Of a DNA stretch of 64,000 nucleotides, positions 29,137 to 39,244 are shown piece after piece (the first letter of the stretch is position 1; each line of letters begins with the position of its first letter). Origin of the DNA: Tillus elongatus (Eukaryota > Arthropoda > Insecta > Coleoptera > Cleridae). The position numbers were made by a program, and so were the translations under genes. The notes under the pieces were generated by a model. That model searched no databases, had not been told where the DNA came from, and saw only the letters and a list, made by a program, of their open reading frames with translations. The DNA is taken from assembly GCA_964006375.1 (NCBI GenBank), contig OZ023262.1, positions 93,852,476 to 93,916,475 on the forward strand, given 5' to 3'.

Positions 29137-29275
29137 AATTTGGTAAGTGACTTCCTTTTGCAAGTAGCTTGAATACGTTTGATATCTAGAAAGACCGGAC
29201 CTGTTTTTCCGCAAAAAGTCTAAGGTCCCTTTTGGAAAAAAAATCATATTTCCGCAAATAACAACGCTATGGCAA

Positions 29276-29630
29276 CCAAATTTGGTAAGCCGGTTGAAAA
29301 CCACATTACTGATATCCAAATAGACCCATGGTAAATAGCCGCATAAAATCAGACCACTTTTGTAATGAAACGTACATATATGACAATAGCTACCTTGTTC
29401 TAAAATAGCAAACTGATTTAATGGATTCTCCCCAAATTTGGTAAGCGGGTTGAAAAACATATAACTGATACCCAACATAGACCCATAGTAAATAACCGCA
29501 TAAAACCACAACATGTTTGTAGTGACAAGCGTAAATTAGACTTTCTGGAGGCTTTAGAGCTGTGAAAGTATATACACGACAATAACCACCTTGTTTTAAA
29601 AAACAAACTGTTTTAATGGATTTTTCTTTC
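29276..29630. repeat. tandem duplication, units of about 156 and 199 bp
   Basis: CCAAATTTGGTAAGC, GGTTGAAAA, ATAGACCCATRGTAAATARC and the end block ACTGWTTTAATGGATT occur in order in 29276-29431 and 29432-29630. The second unit carries an extra stretch of about 40 bp. Minus-strand frames span both units but are not recognisable proteins. Confidence 0.75.
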
Positions 29631-30214
29631 CTGGATATTCTTCTTCCTAATTAAATAAATCAAGCAAAGGAAATCTAACTATTTTTTCAAAAAAGTTGTA
29701 ATAAGATAATGAATTGATGCATGTCGATATTTTCGTTGAATAGAGGCTCTCATTGTTTAGCTATTTTTTTGTTGTGATTTTTATTATAGTTATTGCTGTT
29801 ATAGGTTAATTCTATCTTTAAATATTGACATACATCCTGTAGACAATTTGAAGGCGTCATCCTTCAATTTCCTTCACTGTATTTGTTTTAAATTTTTGAT
29901 CAAAACATCATAACATAGCAACATATCTTTATTTGTAGTTGTCATGATTTCGTATTGATCCAATTTCTATCTTTTTTGTCTGAGGATGTCGTCAAGCAGC
30001 GAGACCGTTTAAAGAAACTTGAATAACATCCTATAATATCTAAAATTCAGAAGTGCCACTTGCTCCAGCTAGCTTATGCGCTGGATACGTTCTTCGCTTA
30101 CCGAAACGAAACCCAACAGTAGAGCCAAGAGAAGAATTCTCCAAGTCTGTATATAGAAAAATAAAAATAAACAAACTTACTTTTTATTGAATGTGCAAAA
30201 TCTAGTGTGTTGCA
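29631..30214. other. no recognisable feature
   Basis: AT-rich, frequent stops, no repeat similarity noticed. Confidence 0.55.
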
Positions 30215-30223
30215 GTTATCAAT

Positions 30224-30377
30224 ACTAAAAGTTAGAAGTACACTGTGGAGAACGCAATTTACCAAAATACGTTTAAAATTGACGATCGATGTACTGAAAA
30301 GGTGAAAAGTGAATCCTGGGATCGAACCCAGTACCCTTCGGTACAGAGGCACACGTTCTTAGCACTGAGCCACCGAG
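30224..30377 (-). mobile_element. short tRNA-derived SINE variant, 154 bp, 9-bp TSD
   Basis: The minus strand begins CCTCGGTGGCTCAGTGCTAA and includes GGGTTCGATCCCAGG (B box), the same tRNA-like head as the longer SINEs. After CACCTTTTCAGTACAT it leaves the family sequence and ends in an unrelated 60-70 bp tail. It is flanked by GTTATCAAT at 30215-30223 and 30378-30386. It is either an internally deleted copy or a sister family with a different tail. Confidence 0.7.
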
Positions 30378-30386
30378 GTTATCAAT

Positions 30387-30856
30387 GTACCCGTTAATGA
30401 GTACCGTAAAACGGGACGACTTGATCACAGCTTTTAAATTATTCCGTACGCAAACACTATAAGGAGCTGTTCTTGGGAAAAGTGATTTTTTTATTACTTT
30501 GGGCCCCGAGCTAATTTTTTCCGTGATGCAAATAAAAATAGCTCTTACTATTTAGGAAAAAAATTAGTTAATTTTTCAAGACGCCCCGCTATGAGGTCAC
30601 TTGCTTTTATTTGCACTCTACATAAGGTTTAAAATGCTGATATTCATTTCATAGCCTAATGGGGCGAAATGAAACATGTATAATAAACATTTTTATCAAA
30701 AACTCCTTTTAATACACATTTTTTATTTACTTTACTAACACGCTGGCTGTCCAAATACAAAAAAACTGAGCCTCCAGGCCACAACCAGTGTTTGATGAAT
30801 TAATATAATAAATAGCATTCCTTATTAGGTGACAGTGTTTTGAGAAAAAAAATCGA

Positions 30857-30860
<4 letters not shown>
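30387..30860. other. no recognisable gene
   Basis: Mixed-composition sequence with no recognised motif. It leads into a (TA)n tract. Confidence 0.5.

Positions 30861-30935
<75 letters not shown>
30861..30935. repeat. (TA)n microsatellite, 75 bp
   Basis: TA run; flanks unrecognised. Confidence 0.97.
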
Positions 30936-30939
<4 letters not shown>

Positions 30940-31198
30940 GTGAGAAGCCAATTTGGTCTCACGGGGCCACCAGCTATAAAAATTTCCTTAGAAGCCAAGG
31001 GGACCTCTCAGTAAACAACAGGTCTTTACAGGCTTTGGACATTACTTACAACAGCAGCAACATGCTTGATTGTTTTATTCAACAATATCTTGTTCTGAAG
31101 AAAAGTATATGTGTTTTTCTACATAACCCTACATATTTTATAGTGTTATTGTTTGATTCTCTGTACTAAGTGAGTATTGCTGCAACCACTAAGACGTG
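30936..31198. other. no recognisable feature; possible 5' region of the piggyBac-like gene
   Basis: Sequence between the (TA)n tract and the piggyBac-like start; no motif recognised. Confidence 0.4.
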
Positions 31199-31253
31199 AT
31201 GAAACAATATGAGCTACGAAGAAGAGCAAATGCACCCGCAGAAATTATAGCAG

Positions 31254-31340
31254 GTAAATAAGTATATGAATAATATCAAATAATATCCGAATCCATATTT
31301 CCTATTCCCTTTTCATACAATATAACTATACCTATTGCAG
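31254..31340 (+). other. candidate intron (87 bp) in the piggyBac-like remnant
   Basis: GTAAATAAG donor, AT-rich body and CCTATTGCAG acceptor. Splicing restores a continuous frame from the Met at 31199 into the acidic segment. Confidence 0.5.
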
Positions 31341-31799
31341 GAAGTTCTTTTGATGAAGAGGCAAATCCCTCTGAAGACAATGGATCATCTGATGATTATG
31401 TACCCAGTAGCAGTGAAGATTCGTCCGAAAATGAAGAGCCCTCACATTCTCCACTTCAGAAAAGTAGGAGAAATATAGATAATGCCAATAACATTTCTAC
31501 AAGTTCAGCTGATACTGGACTTAATTCGGAAGATAATACAATGAATACAATTGAAGCTGTAATCGAAGCTTACACTGGTGATGACGACGATATGATAATA
31601 AAAACCAAGTAGTCAACAATAGTGGCGTAGAAAATTATCCTGCTTGGAGTATTGCAACAGGTCTGAATCTTAAACAATTTATTTTTACGGAACCAAATCC
31701 CGGCTTCGATACTATGTATCGAGATTTTTATAATAAGAGTCCATATGATTTTTATAAACGTATTATGAATGACATTATCAATATGATGGTAGTAAAGTT

Positions 31800-32154
31800 G
31801 TGTGTTTTGTTTCTTTAACGTCAGCCTATTTCCGCGACTATGGCCAATCACCGACGCCAGGGAGCAGTTTCACCTCACTATCTTGGAAATTGTGCCGAAC
31901 CCCTGCCTTTCTGTAAGGAGGGCAGGGATCTTTAACCTGCCCAACATCGCATGGACACGGAAACGACAGCTTTACGCCCCCTCCGAAGGGCGGAACGTGC
32001 AGACATTCAACTTGCTCAAATACAATGCCGGAACCTCGGTTGTGGTTAATTTTACAGTTTATACTGAAAAAGTGAAAGGAGTACACTGCGATCGAACCCA
32101 GTACCCTTCGGTTCAGAGGCACACGTTCTTACCCCTGAACCACCGAAGTTCTTC
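31800..32154 (-). mobile_element. tRNA-derived SINE copy 1, perfect 14-bp TSD
   Basis: The minus strand starts with a tRNA-like head (GGTGGTTCAGGGGTAAGAAC as A box; GGGTTCGATCGCAG as B box) and continues through a body of about 270 bp to a 3' end rich in A and C (GAAACAAAACACA). Flanks are ATGGTAGTAAAGTT at 31786-31799 and 32155-32168, a perfect target-site duplication inside the piggyBac remnant. The long frames on both strands are by-products and are not proteins. Confidence 0.92.
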
Positions 32155-32169
32155 ATGGTAGTAAAGTTA

Positions 32170-32940
32170 GCGTCAATGTGTTGTGGTGATTGGGTTTTCC
32201 AAAGTGTACTTATCAGTGTTCATCACAGGGTCCAATCGGCACTCAGCAAAAAAATAAATACGTTGGAATATTTCACCTTCTGAGTATTTTATTTCTAAAT
32301 ATAAACTTTTCACCCCCCTGTTAAACGCAATGTTGCCTCGGGAACGTAAATAAATTTCTTGATATATTTTTAAGTGTCAACATAAAGTTGCCTTCCTAAA
32401 AACTGCGGTCATAAAACTTTTAACTAGGTGAAAACATGAATAGGGGTTTTAAATTTTATTCCATATTTATTAAGGATATTAGCCGTAAGGAGCAGCTTGT
32501 AAAGAATCTTGCTGGCAAGTTACCTCTTTATACAGGTGTAATACCGATGCTTCCTCCTGTTTGCTCAACTAATTAAATTCTTGCCAAGTACGCTAAAACT
32601 TTGTTTGCTAAGATTATGAAAGATAAAAGTGGGGTCTACAAGTTTTTCATATAATTGCGTTAAAGTGTAAAATTTTCTTTTACATTGACATAGCAAATTG
32701 AGATGCTTCAATTTGTCTGTAACTCTGCTCTCAATTTAAAAAGTCAGCATTAAGTTTGATTTCATCAGCGCAGTGGAGCTGAATTACTTTAACGTGTGAA
32801 ACTACAAGGAATCTTGTTCTCAGTACATATTTTACTGACAAAGTTGTAGATTTTAGTGATTTTTTTAAATTTAAATTCACTAGTGAGGAGATCGCAAGAT
32901 AAATAGACCACCTACAATATGCCATTATTATTATTATTAA
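32170..32940. other. no recognisable gene; one block shared with 44150-44210
   Basis: GGGTTTTCCAAAGTGTACTT (32188 on) recurs as GGGTTTTCCAAATTGTACTT near 44158, with a similar continuation. GAGGAGATCGCAAGATAAAT (32885 on) is another dispersed block. The rest is unrecognised. Confidence 0.5.
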
Positions 32941-32944
32941 CAAT

Positions 32945-33337
32945 TAACCTCGGCAAAGCAGGATAGCCCAGTCATCAGGAATATAGAAGGCACCTTCAAA
33001 TCAGCAAGATATGAGACACCTTGGGAACCACGTAATAGAGTGAAACTCACACGTGAGAAACTGTGTCAGCTAAACTGAAAGTCACCTCAGGAGAACAATA
33101 GTGCTACGCTTGAGGGACATAAATAGAGGGCTCGCCTTCAGCGAGGCGTTCATTCTTGTTTCTAACTTAAGACTCTGCACATCGTGTGCTAACATGTATA
33201 TATCGCACTTATGTTGATATTCGTATTTGTCTATATTTTTATATTGTATTTTTATATTAAGTATGAATTGTGTATATCATTAAACAGGTTGTTTAAAAAA
33301 TTCAAACGTCTTAACCGTAAAGTTAAGTGGCGCAGTC
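32945..33337 (+). mobile_element. candidate gypsy LTR and primer-binding site
   Basis: TGGCGCAGTC at 33328-33337 is identical to the first ten bases of the primer site of the gypsy element at 57737. The preceding sequence contains a TATA-like ACATAAATAGAGG (about 33118) and ATTAAACAGG (about 33281) as a possible polyadenylation region, as expected of an LTR. The LTR left edge is an estimate. Gag-like sequence of the same kind resumes at 36506, beyond two insertions. Confidence 0.5.
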
Positions 33338-33429
33338 ACAACTCAAAAGCAAATTGATTTTTAAGCGTATCGACGCCTAATAACCCAGTCGAGCCAAGCA
33401 GACCCAAGTAAAAGAAGTCTCAGTCTTGC

Positions 33430-34090
33430 TTTCTTTCTGATAAAAGATACACCAGACCTAGAACCATCACAATTAACAACCAAGTTATTCAAAGTAATGA
33501 GTCCTTTTCACTTGTTGGCATTTCTGTGGATCTAAATCTCAATTGGCACCAACATGTCACATCAATTGCAGAAGCGGCTGCTAAGAAATTAGGTTTCCTC
33601 TTCCGAGCTCGCAAATACTTTTAACCACCTAATCTCTATACCTTATTTACTTTACAAATAAGGCTAAACCTCGAATACTGCTCCCACATCTGGGGCGCTG
33701 CTGCCGCTTCTACACTCTCCATCCTGGACTCCATTCAGAAGAGAGCTATACGTCTCATTTGTGACCCTACCGTCAACCAAAGGCTGCCATCTCTTGCCCA
33801 CCGACGTGCCGTTGGTGACATCTCTCTCTTTTATAGATATCTGTACGGGCACTGCTCGGAGGAGCTTTCTTCCATAGTTCATCCACCTGCTGCCCCCAAC
33901 AGATCTACCAGGGGAACAGAGCGAATGCACCCTTCTACTATCCACGTCACCAGAAATAAAACATCTTGTTATGCCCGCTCTTTTGTCCAGAGGACTTCCA
34001 AGTTGAGGAATTCCTTGCCGGCACATTTTTTCCTAGGGACATGGCAAACCAATTTAACCGCCGTCTTCACGAATAAAATTTTAACGCATA
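33430..34090 (+). mobile_element. LINE C-terminal fragment, same family as 12185-14545
   Basis: Frames encode RPRTITINNQVIQSNESFSL, LVGISVDLNLNWHQHVTSIA, LEYCSHIWGAAAASTLSILD, SIQKRAIRLICDPTVNQ and RTSKLRNSLPAHFF, parallel to the minus-strand LINE at 12280-12900. It is heavily 5'-truncated, beginning within the post-RT region, with a stop near 33622 and at least one frame change. It appears to have inserted in the leader of the gypsy element whose LTR ends at 33327. Confidence 0.8.
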
Positions 34091-34097
34091 ATACACG

Positions 34098-36504
34098 ACA
34101 AGGGTACCCGGGTACCTGCAATAATTATTGTCCTACCATTCTATAAATCATTAGTTTTCTAATTCTTATAAATAGTTATAGTTATGATGTCACATCTGGT
34201 CTTCCAAGAAAAGTTTTGTAAGGCGTTTTCGCTCAGTGTTCTGTTGACAACAACGGATTCTGCATTTCGGAGAACAGTTTTCGTGATCCGATATTTGTGT
34301 GGATGCTAGAGCATTTATTTAGTCTGTCGTCTACACTATTTTCGATTGTAAATTGTACTGTGATTAGTGAATTTTCGAAATGGCAGAAAAATGTTGGGAA
34401 GTTTCCAGTCCGAATTCAAACGGTACGTAGATTATAAAAGTGATAAATGATAATAAACTACATTTTTGTTGTAATTTTTGACATTTTTCCTATGTACCTG
34501 ATTATTTACAGAATGAGTTATGAAAAGCAAGTAAGTTATCTTCAGGAATTAAATGCTATTGAATCCGATTCAGAGAGTGATAACGACAATGAACAAATTG
34601 AAGACTCCGAATCAGAAGACGAATATTTACCGCCTTTGTTGTCATCCACAAATAACCAAACAGAAGAATTAGACATAGAAGATGTTTTGATTGACACTGA
34701 GAATGAAATTGAAATTGCCGAGGCAGACAATTCTGAAGATGAGCAGCTAGTGGTTTAGGTTGATAATTGTGATGACCTAGTTTTGCGTTCTAAAAACTAA
34801 ACTATCTGGCAATCCAGTCCCCCAATGCCTGCTTGTCAAACGCTGTCACAAAATATTTTGCGAAAAAAATATGGACCTTTGAAGACAACAAATTCTCTCT
34901 CAGTTCGGGAAGCTTTCGCACGCATTTTTACTCCAGAAATGTGCAACATTATAATTCTAGAAACAAACCGCAAAGACAAAACCATCCACGCGGAGTGGAA
35001 TAAACAGCATTTCAACAAACCACCTAAAATTTGGAAACCTCTAACACAAGAAGAATTTGATGGTTATCTCGGGATACTGATTACTGCTAGAGTGCGACAC
35101 TCTAAGAAAGAAAATCTGAGAGACTTGTGGAAAAGTGATGCTTATCCATTGTACTGTGCGACAATGTCAGTCAACAGATTTTATTCCATCCAAAGATTTG
35201 TACGTTTTGACAATATGAATACCAGAACCGATAGATTGAAAACTGATAAAGCAGTTGCTATCTCAGAACTTTGGCTTCTATTGACGCAAAATTTGAAATT
35301 GAATTATACACCGTCTGAATGCCTAACGCCTAACTATTTCCGTATAGAGGCAGGACCAGGTTCACGCAGTATATGCCAGCCAAACCTGCCAAATATGGTA
35401 TAATAATTTGGTGGGTGTGCGATGCAGCTCATTCTTCCCCTGTTGTGGGGCAAAGTTATACAGGGAAATCATCACAAGGTCTTGAACAAAAGCAAGGTGA
35501 GCGTGTGGTAAAAGATTTATGCATTTATTATAAAAATAGTAGGAGAAATGTTGTGATTGATAATTTTTTCACCACACTTCCCTTAGCTCGGTTTCTAAAG
35601 TCATGGAAACTTTCTGTTGTGGGTACTTTAAAAAAAAAAATTAAACCTTATATACCGCCAGAGATGTTGCCAAATAAAAGTAGAGAGGAACATTCTTCTA
35701 CGTTTGGATTTTCTGAGGATAATATCACACTGGTTTCATACGTACCAAAACAGGGAAAAGCTGTTATACTCTTATCTACAATGCACGACACTGCAAATGT
35801 ATTTGGTCCAACGAAAAAACCATGAAATACTCCATTATTACAATTCAGGAGAATGTGGTGTTGATAATATGGATAAGATGGTGTCGCACTACTCTGTCAA
35901 ACGTCGAACAAACCGTTGGCCTCTTGTTTATAACATGCTTGATATAGCAGGATTAGCAGGATACATTATTTATACTGAAAATAACCCTCTTCAGAGGAAA
36001 AAAAAATATCTTCGAAAATTTCTTTAAGAACTTGGAAAGCAATTATCTAAACCGAGCATAGAATTGAGAGCCAAATCACCAAAGGTGTTACAACATTTTA
36101 GTACCAAATCGGGAATTGAGTGCATGTTAGGAGGTCCATTAGCATATCAACTGCCACCGCCGGTTGTAGAAAAGAATCATCCCAGAGATAAAACCGGACG
36201 CCTTCAAGTAACAGGTAAATGTTACGTGTGTCGAGCTGCTACAAAAAGACAGAGAAAAACCAGAAAATCGTGTGACGTTTGTAGTCGCCCAATATACGAC
36301 GAACATTGTGAGAAAATCGATAAGTGTTACAATTGCAAACTGTAAAAGAATTATTGTTATAAAAAAATATTATAAATTAATACACTTTTTCAAATAAAGT
36401 GTTAATTTTTTATTACTGTGCGCCAAAGTTAAAGATTTGCAACAAAATAATTTTTTATTTTAGTACATCACTTTTAAAACAGATTGGGTACCGAGGCACC
36501 CTGT
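34098..36504 (+). mobile_element. piggyBac-like element; termini provisional
   Basis: The interior is a near full-length piggyBac-type gene. At the edges, ACAAGGGTACCCGGGTACC (34098) and GGGTACCGAGGCACCCTGT (36486-36504) are imperfect inverted repeats, and gypsy gag sequence begins exactly after the right one. The TTAA duplication normally left by piggyBac is not seen at either end, so the boundary call is weak although the element identity is not. Confidence 0.6.
34513..36345 (+). pseudogene. piggyBac-like transposase pseudogene
   Basis: Starts at 34513 (MSYEKQVSYLQEL) with a strongly acidic N-terminus (DSESDNDNEQIEDSESEDEY). The DDE_Tnp_1_7 domain follows: ILETNRKDKTIH, FDGYLGILITARVRHSK, MSVNRFYSIQRFVRFDN, then after a frameshift MPAKPAKYGIIIWWVCDA, VVIDNFFTTLPLARFL (catalytic Asp) and, after another, CGVDNMDKMVSHYSVKRRTN (catalytic Asp). 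The C-terminus is the expected Cys-rich finger (CYVC, CDVC, CEKIDKCYNC). Stops at 34756, 34795-34797 and 36025, and frameshifts near 35385 and 35815 inactivate it. The region of the first catalytic Asp reads SECL instead of the usual DE. Confidence 0.88.
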
Positions 36505-36505
36505 C

Positions 36506-38461
36506 ATGCAGACAAAGGTTGAGGAATGCTTTCTTAAGGCTATTCCTGTATTTGACGGTCAACCAGCAAATGTAGGGAATTTTCTTAAATCATGTGATTT
36601 GGTTATAAACCAATTTTATACGGCTAACGAAAATCTCTACATGAATCATTTCTTATTAAATTATATACAAAGTAAATTAACCGGACAAGCACAGCTTATT
36701 ATAAATACCAAGATCATCAACTCGTGGCTAGACTTGACAAATGCAATTGTGCAAAATTTTCCAGACCAGAGAGATGATACCAGTCTACTGGCTGAAATGC
36801 CGACATTGAAACAGAGAAACGCAGAAGATGCGTTGGCGTCTTATAACAGATATAGGCATATAGAACCACTGCTTATATCCAACTTAATTGCGAACGAAAA
36901 TAACGAGGCAGTACGGGCAAATAAAATGACAATTTATCAAAACCAAACGCTAAAAGCATTCCTCGGGGATTAAGGAACCGGATGGGTATGGTGCTTAGGT
37001 CAAGAAGTCCCAAAAGTATATAACAGGCTTTAACAGACGCACTTTCGGAAGAGAATTTTGATTACCGGGATAAAACAATACACAAATCAAATTTTAATAA
37101 TAGACAGGACGAACCAAACCGACTACCTTTTCAGATACTAAATAAGGCACCTTTTAATAATGTCCAATTTGAAAGACCATTCCAACCCAATCACAGACCA
37201 TTTCAACAACAAAGTAATACCCAAATTAATCAGAAACACTTCCAGCCCAGACAAAATCCAAATTCACGCCTAGATAAAATTTTCAACAAAAGTTCTCTAA
37301 CCAATTAAGAAGACCCCACTTTAATAATCAATCAAATTAAGTGCGACTACCAAATTTAAATCAAAACATTAACATACAATATTCCGAACCTATGGAATTG
37401 GGATGTTCGAATTCTAGACTGTCACAACAACCAAAAGGAAACACATCTTACCTACATAACACAGAAATGTTCGACGATATGATAAATAATTTAGATAATG
37501 AAACATATAATGAAAATTCGCCATCAGATTCGTACGATATACAAAACCAAAATTTTTCGATAGCAGGCACGTCTACGGACAATCGATAGTAGATATTAGT
37601 AATGTAAATCTTCAAACAAGTAATGTATCTAATACGAGCAGTAATAGTAATTGTATTTATAAGGAGAGAATGAATGATGATATCAATAATTTAAACTTGA
37701 ACTTGCACAATTTTGTAAGCGACAGTCAACAAATGCATTATGTTGACTTAATGCATGATTAATGTTGACTTAGCTGATGCATCGAAACCTAAGAAGAAAG
37801 TTCAACAGGACGATGATAAAATTATGCACTATGTAAACTTCATGTGTGCTAGTCGTATTGAGGCAATCCCATTAAACAAAAGACCATATGGCAGTGTAAA
37901 TGAAGTTCCTACTACAAACGTATATTCTAATGAGGATACTAGTCTATTTAGTTTACACGATACACATACTGTACAAAAAAGCCGCGAAAACCAGATAAGT
38001 TTTGGTAGTAAGTTAAGTAAGCATTCAAATAATGCACAAGGTAGTAATAAAGAAGCAGTAAAGCAACAACACGAGGTTAAACTTTTAACCCAGTACGATG
38101 GTACAGGAAAAACTGGGTTAAATACATAAAAACATATAATTAGCAAAGCGAAGCTTAAAGTAGAAAAATCTAATTTTAATAACGAACAAAAATTCTCAAT
38201 AAATAAAAAATAGTAGTTCGGAAACAAATCCCATAAAAATTAAATATTCCAATACGACTAATAATTCGAAAACAAATATGCCCCATTTAGAAGAATTAGA
38301 AACACCATCCGAAATTAAGAAAAAAATCATGTTTTCCCGTGAGTCCAAACAGAGACATAGAAAGACAGATGAGACCTACATAAAGATGAAAGATAAGTTC
38401 GCTTTTCCAAAGATAAGAAAGGAAATTAAAGATTATATTAGAACATGTTAATATTGCAACA
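36506..38461 (+). pseudogene. decayed gypsy gag with a scrap of integrase zinc-binding region
   Basis: 36506-36973 encodes a Gag-like core (FDGQPANVGNFLKSC, NHFLLNYIQSKLTGQAQLII, FPDQRDD) parallel to the gag at 58094-58573. It is followed by broken, Asn/Gln-rich sequence (to about 37590) like that of the other element's Gag tail. Farther on, 38340-38460 contains FAFPKIRKEIKDYIRTC and YCNKK, the end of an integrase H2C2 zinc-binding motif. Protease, reverse transcriptase and most of the integrase are missing, so a large internal deletion has occurred. Confidence 0.7.
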
Positions 38462-38472
38462 AGAAAGAAAAT

Positions 38473-38828
38473 GTGTGTGTTTTTGTTTCTTTAACGTCGG
38501 CCTATTTCCGCGACTATGGCCAATCACCGACGCCAGGGAGCAGTTTCACCTCACTATCCTGGAAATTTTGACGAACCCCTGTCTTTCTGTAAGGAGGGTA
38601 GGGATCTTTAACGTGCCCAACATCGCATGGACACGGGACCGACGGCTTTACGCCCCCTCCGAAGGGCGGAACGTGCAGACATTCAACTTGCTCAAATACA
38701 GTGCCAGAACCTCGGTTGATGTTAATTTTACAGTTTGTACTGAAAAAGTGAAAGGAGTACGCCGGGATCGAACCCAGTACCCTTCGGTTCAAAGGCACAC
38801 GTTCTTACCTCTGAACCACCGAGGTCCT
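38473..38828 (-). mobile_element. tRNA-derived SINE copy 2, perfect 11-bp TSD
   Basis: Same family and orientation as 31800-32154. The tRNA-like head lies at the right (GGTTCAGAGGTAAGAACG; GGGTTCGATCCCGG) and the CA-rich tail at the left. AGAAAGAAAAT flanks it at 38462-38472 and 38829-38839. It sits inside the gypsy integrase scrap. Confidence 0.92.
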
Positions 38829-38839
38829 AGAAAGAAAAT

Positions 38840-39240
38840 AATCCGTTCATATTGAACAAATTAAATACGTAATCGAATTATATTACCTGAATAAATTAAA
38901 ACCACGATAATCGGATAAATGACAACCAGACATGACATAAGAGACTGACTAATATGACTTAAAAACACAATAAGGAACGTAGTAAGTAAACTAATCGTAA
39001 CAAGTAATTAAAATATACAAATTCAGGACCGTATTCAATAATTCCACTCTTCAAACATAACAAAGCTATTCTTATAATATTACGATGCCGAAATTACGCC
39101 TGAGGTTCCTAAGACCAGGAATAAGTGACCAGATTTACAAAATACGATCTTAAATGAAACACTCCCAAATTTAATATTCATTTCTGAACGTCACACAGTC
39201 TGGGATAGACATCACTATACTCTGAATGAAAAGGCTTCTT
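38840..39240. other. unrecognised; possibly more gypsy remnant
   Basis: AT-rich sequence with stops in all frames. No 3' LTR matching 32945-33327 was found by eye. Confidence 0.4.
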
Positions 39241-39244
39241 ACCA

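Larger units (their letters stand above)
31199..32230 (+). pseudogene. piggyBac-like transposase N-terminal remnant with apparent intron, cut by a SINE
   Basis: A start at 31199 (MKQYELRRRANAPAEIIAG) is followed by GTAAATAAG, an AT-rich stretch and TATTGCAG. Removing 31254-31340 joins it in phase to a Ser/Asp/Glu-rich segment (SSFDEEANPSEDN, SSEDSSENEEP) typical of piggyBac N-termini. After a frameshift near 31605 the next frame shows WSIATGLNLKQFIFTEPN, PGFDTMYRDFYNKSPYDFY, matching the early part of the DDE_Tnp_1_7 domain. A SINE at 31800-32154 interrupts it. The catalytic part is not found downstream. Confidence 0.65.

Noticed and set aside
31838..32122. 94-residue minus-strand frame conserved at 31838, 38514, 41807 and 44607
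   Set aside because: The conservation is that of the SINE at nucleotide level; copies include indels and the frame overlaps the tRNA-like head.
38755..38826. Possible tRNA genes (A and B boxes) at six places
   Set aside because: Each is the head of a SINE with a body, tail and target duplication; none is a free-standing tRNA with a clean cloverleaf and end.
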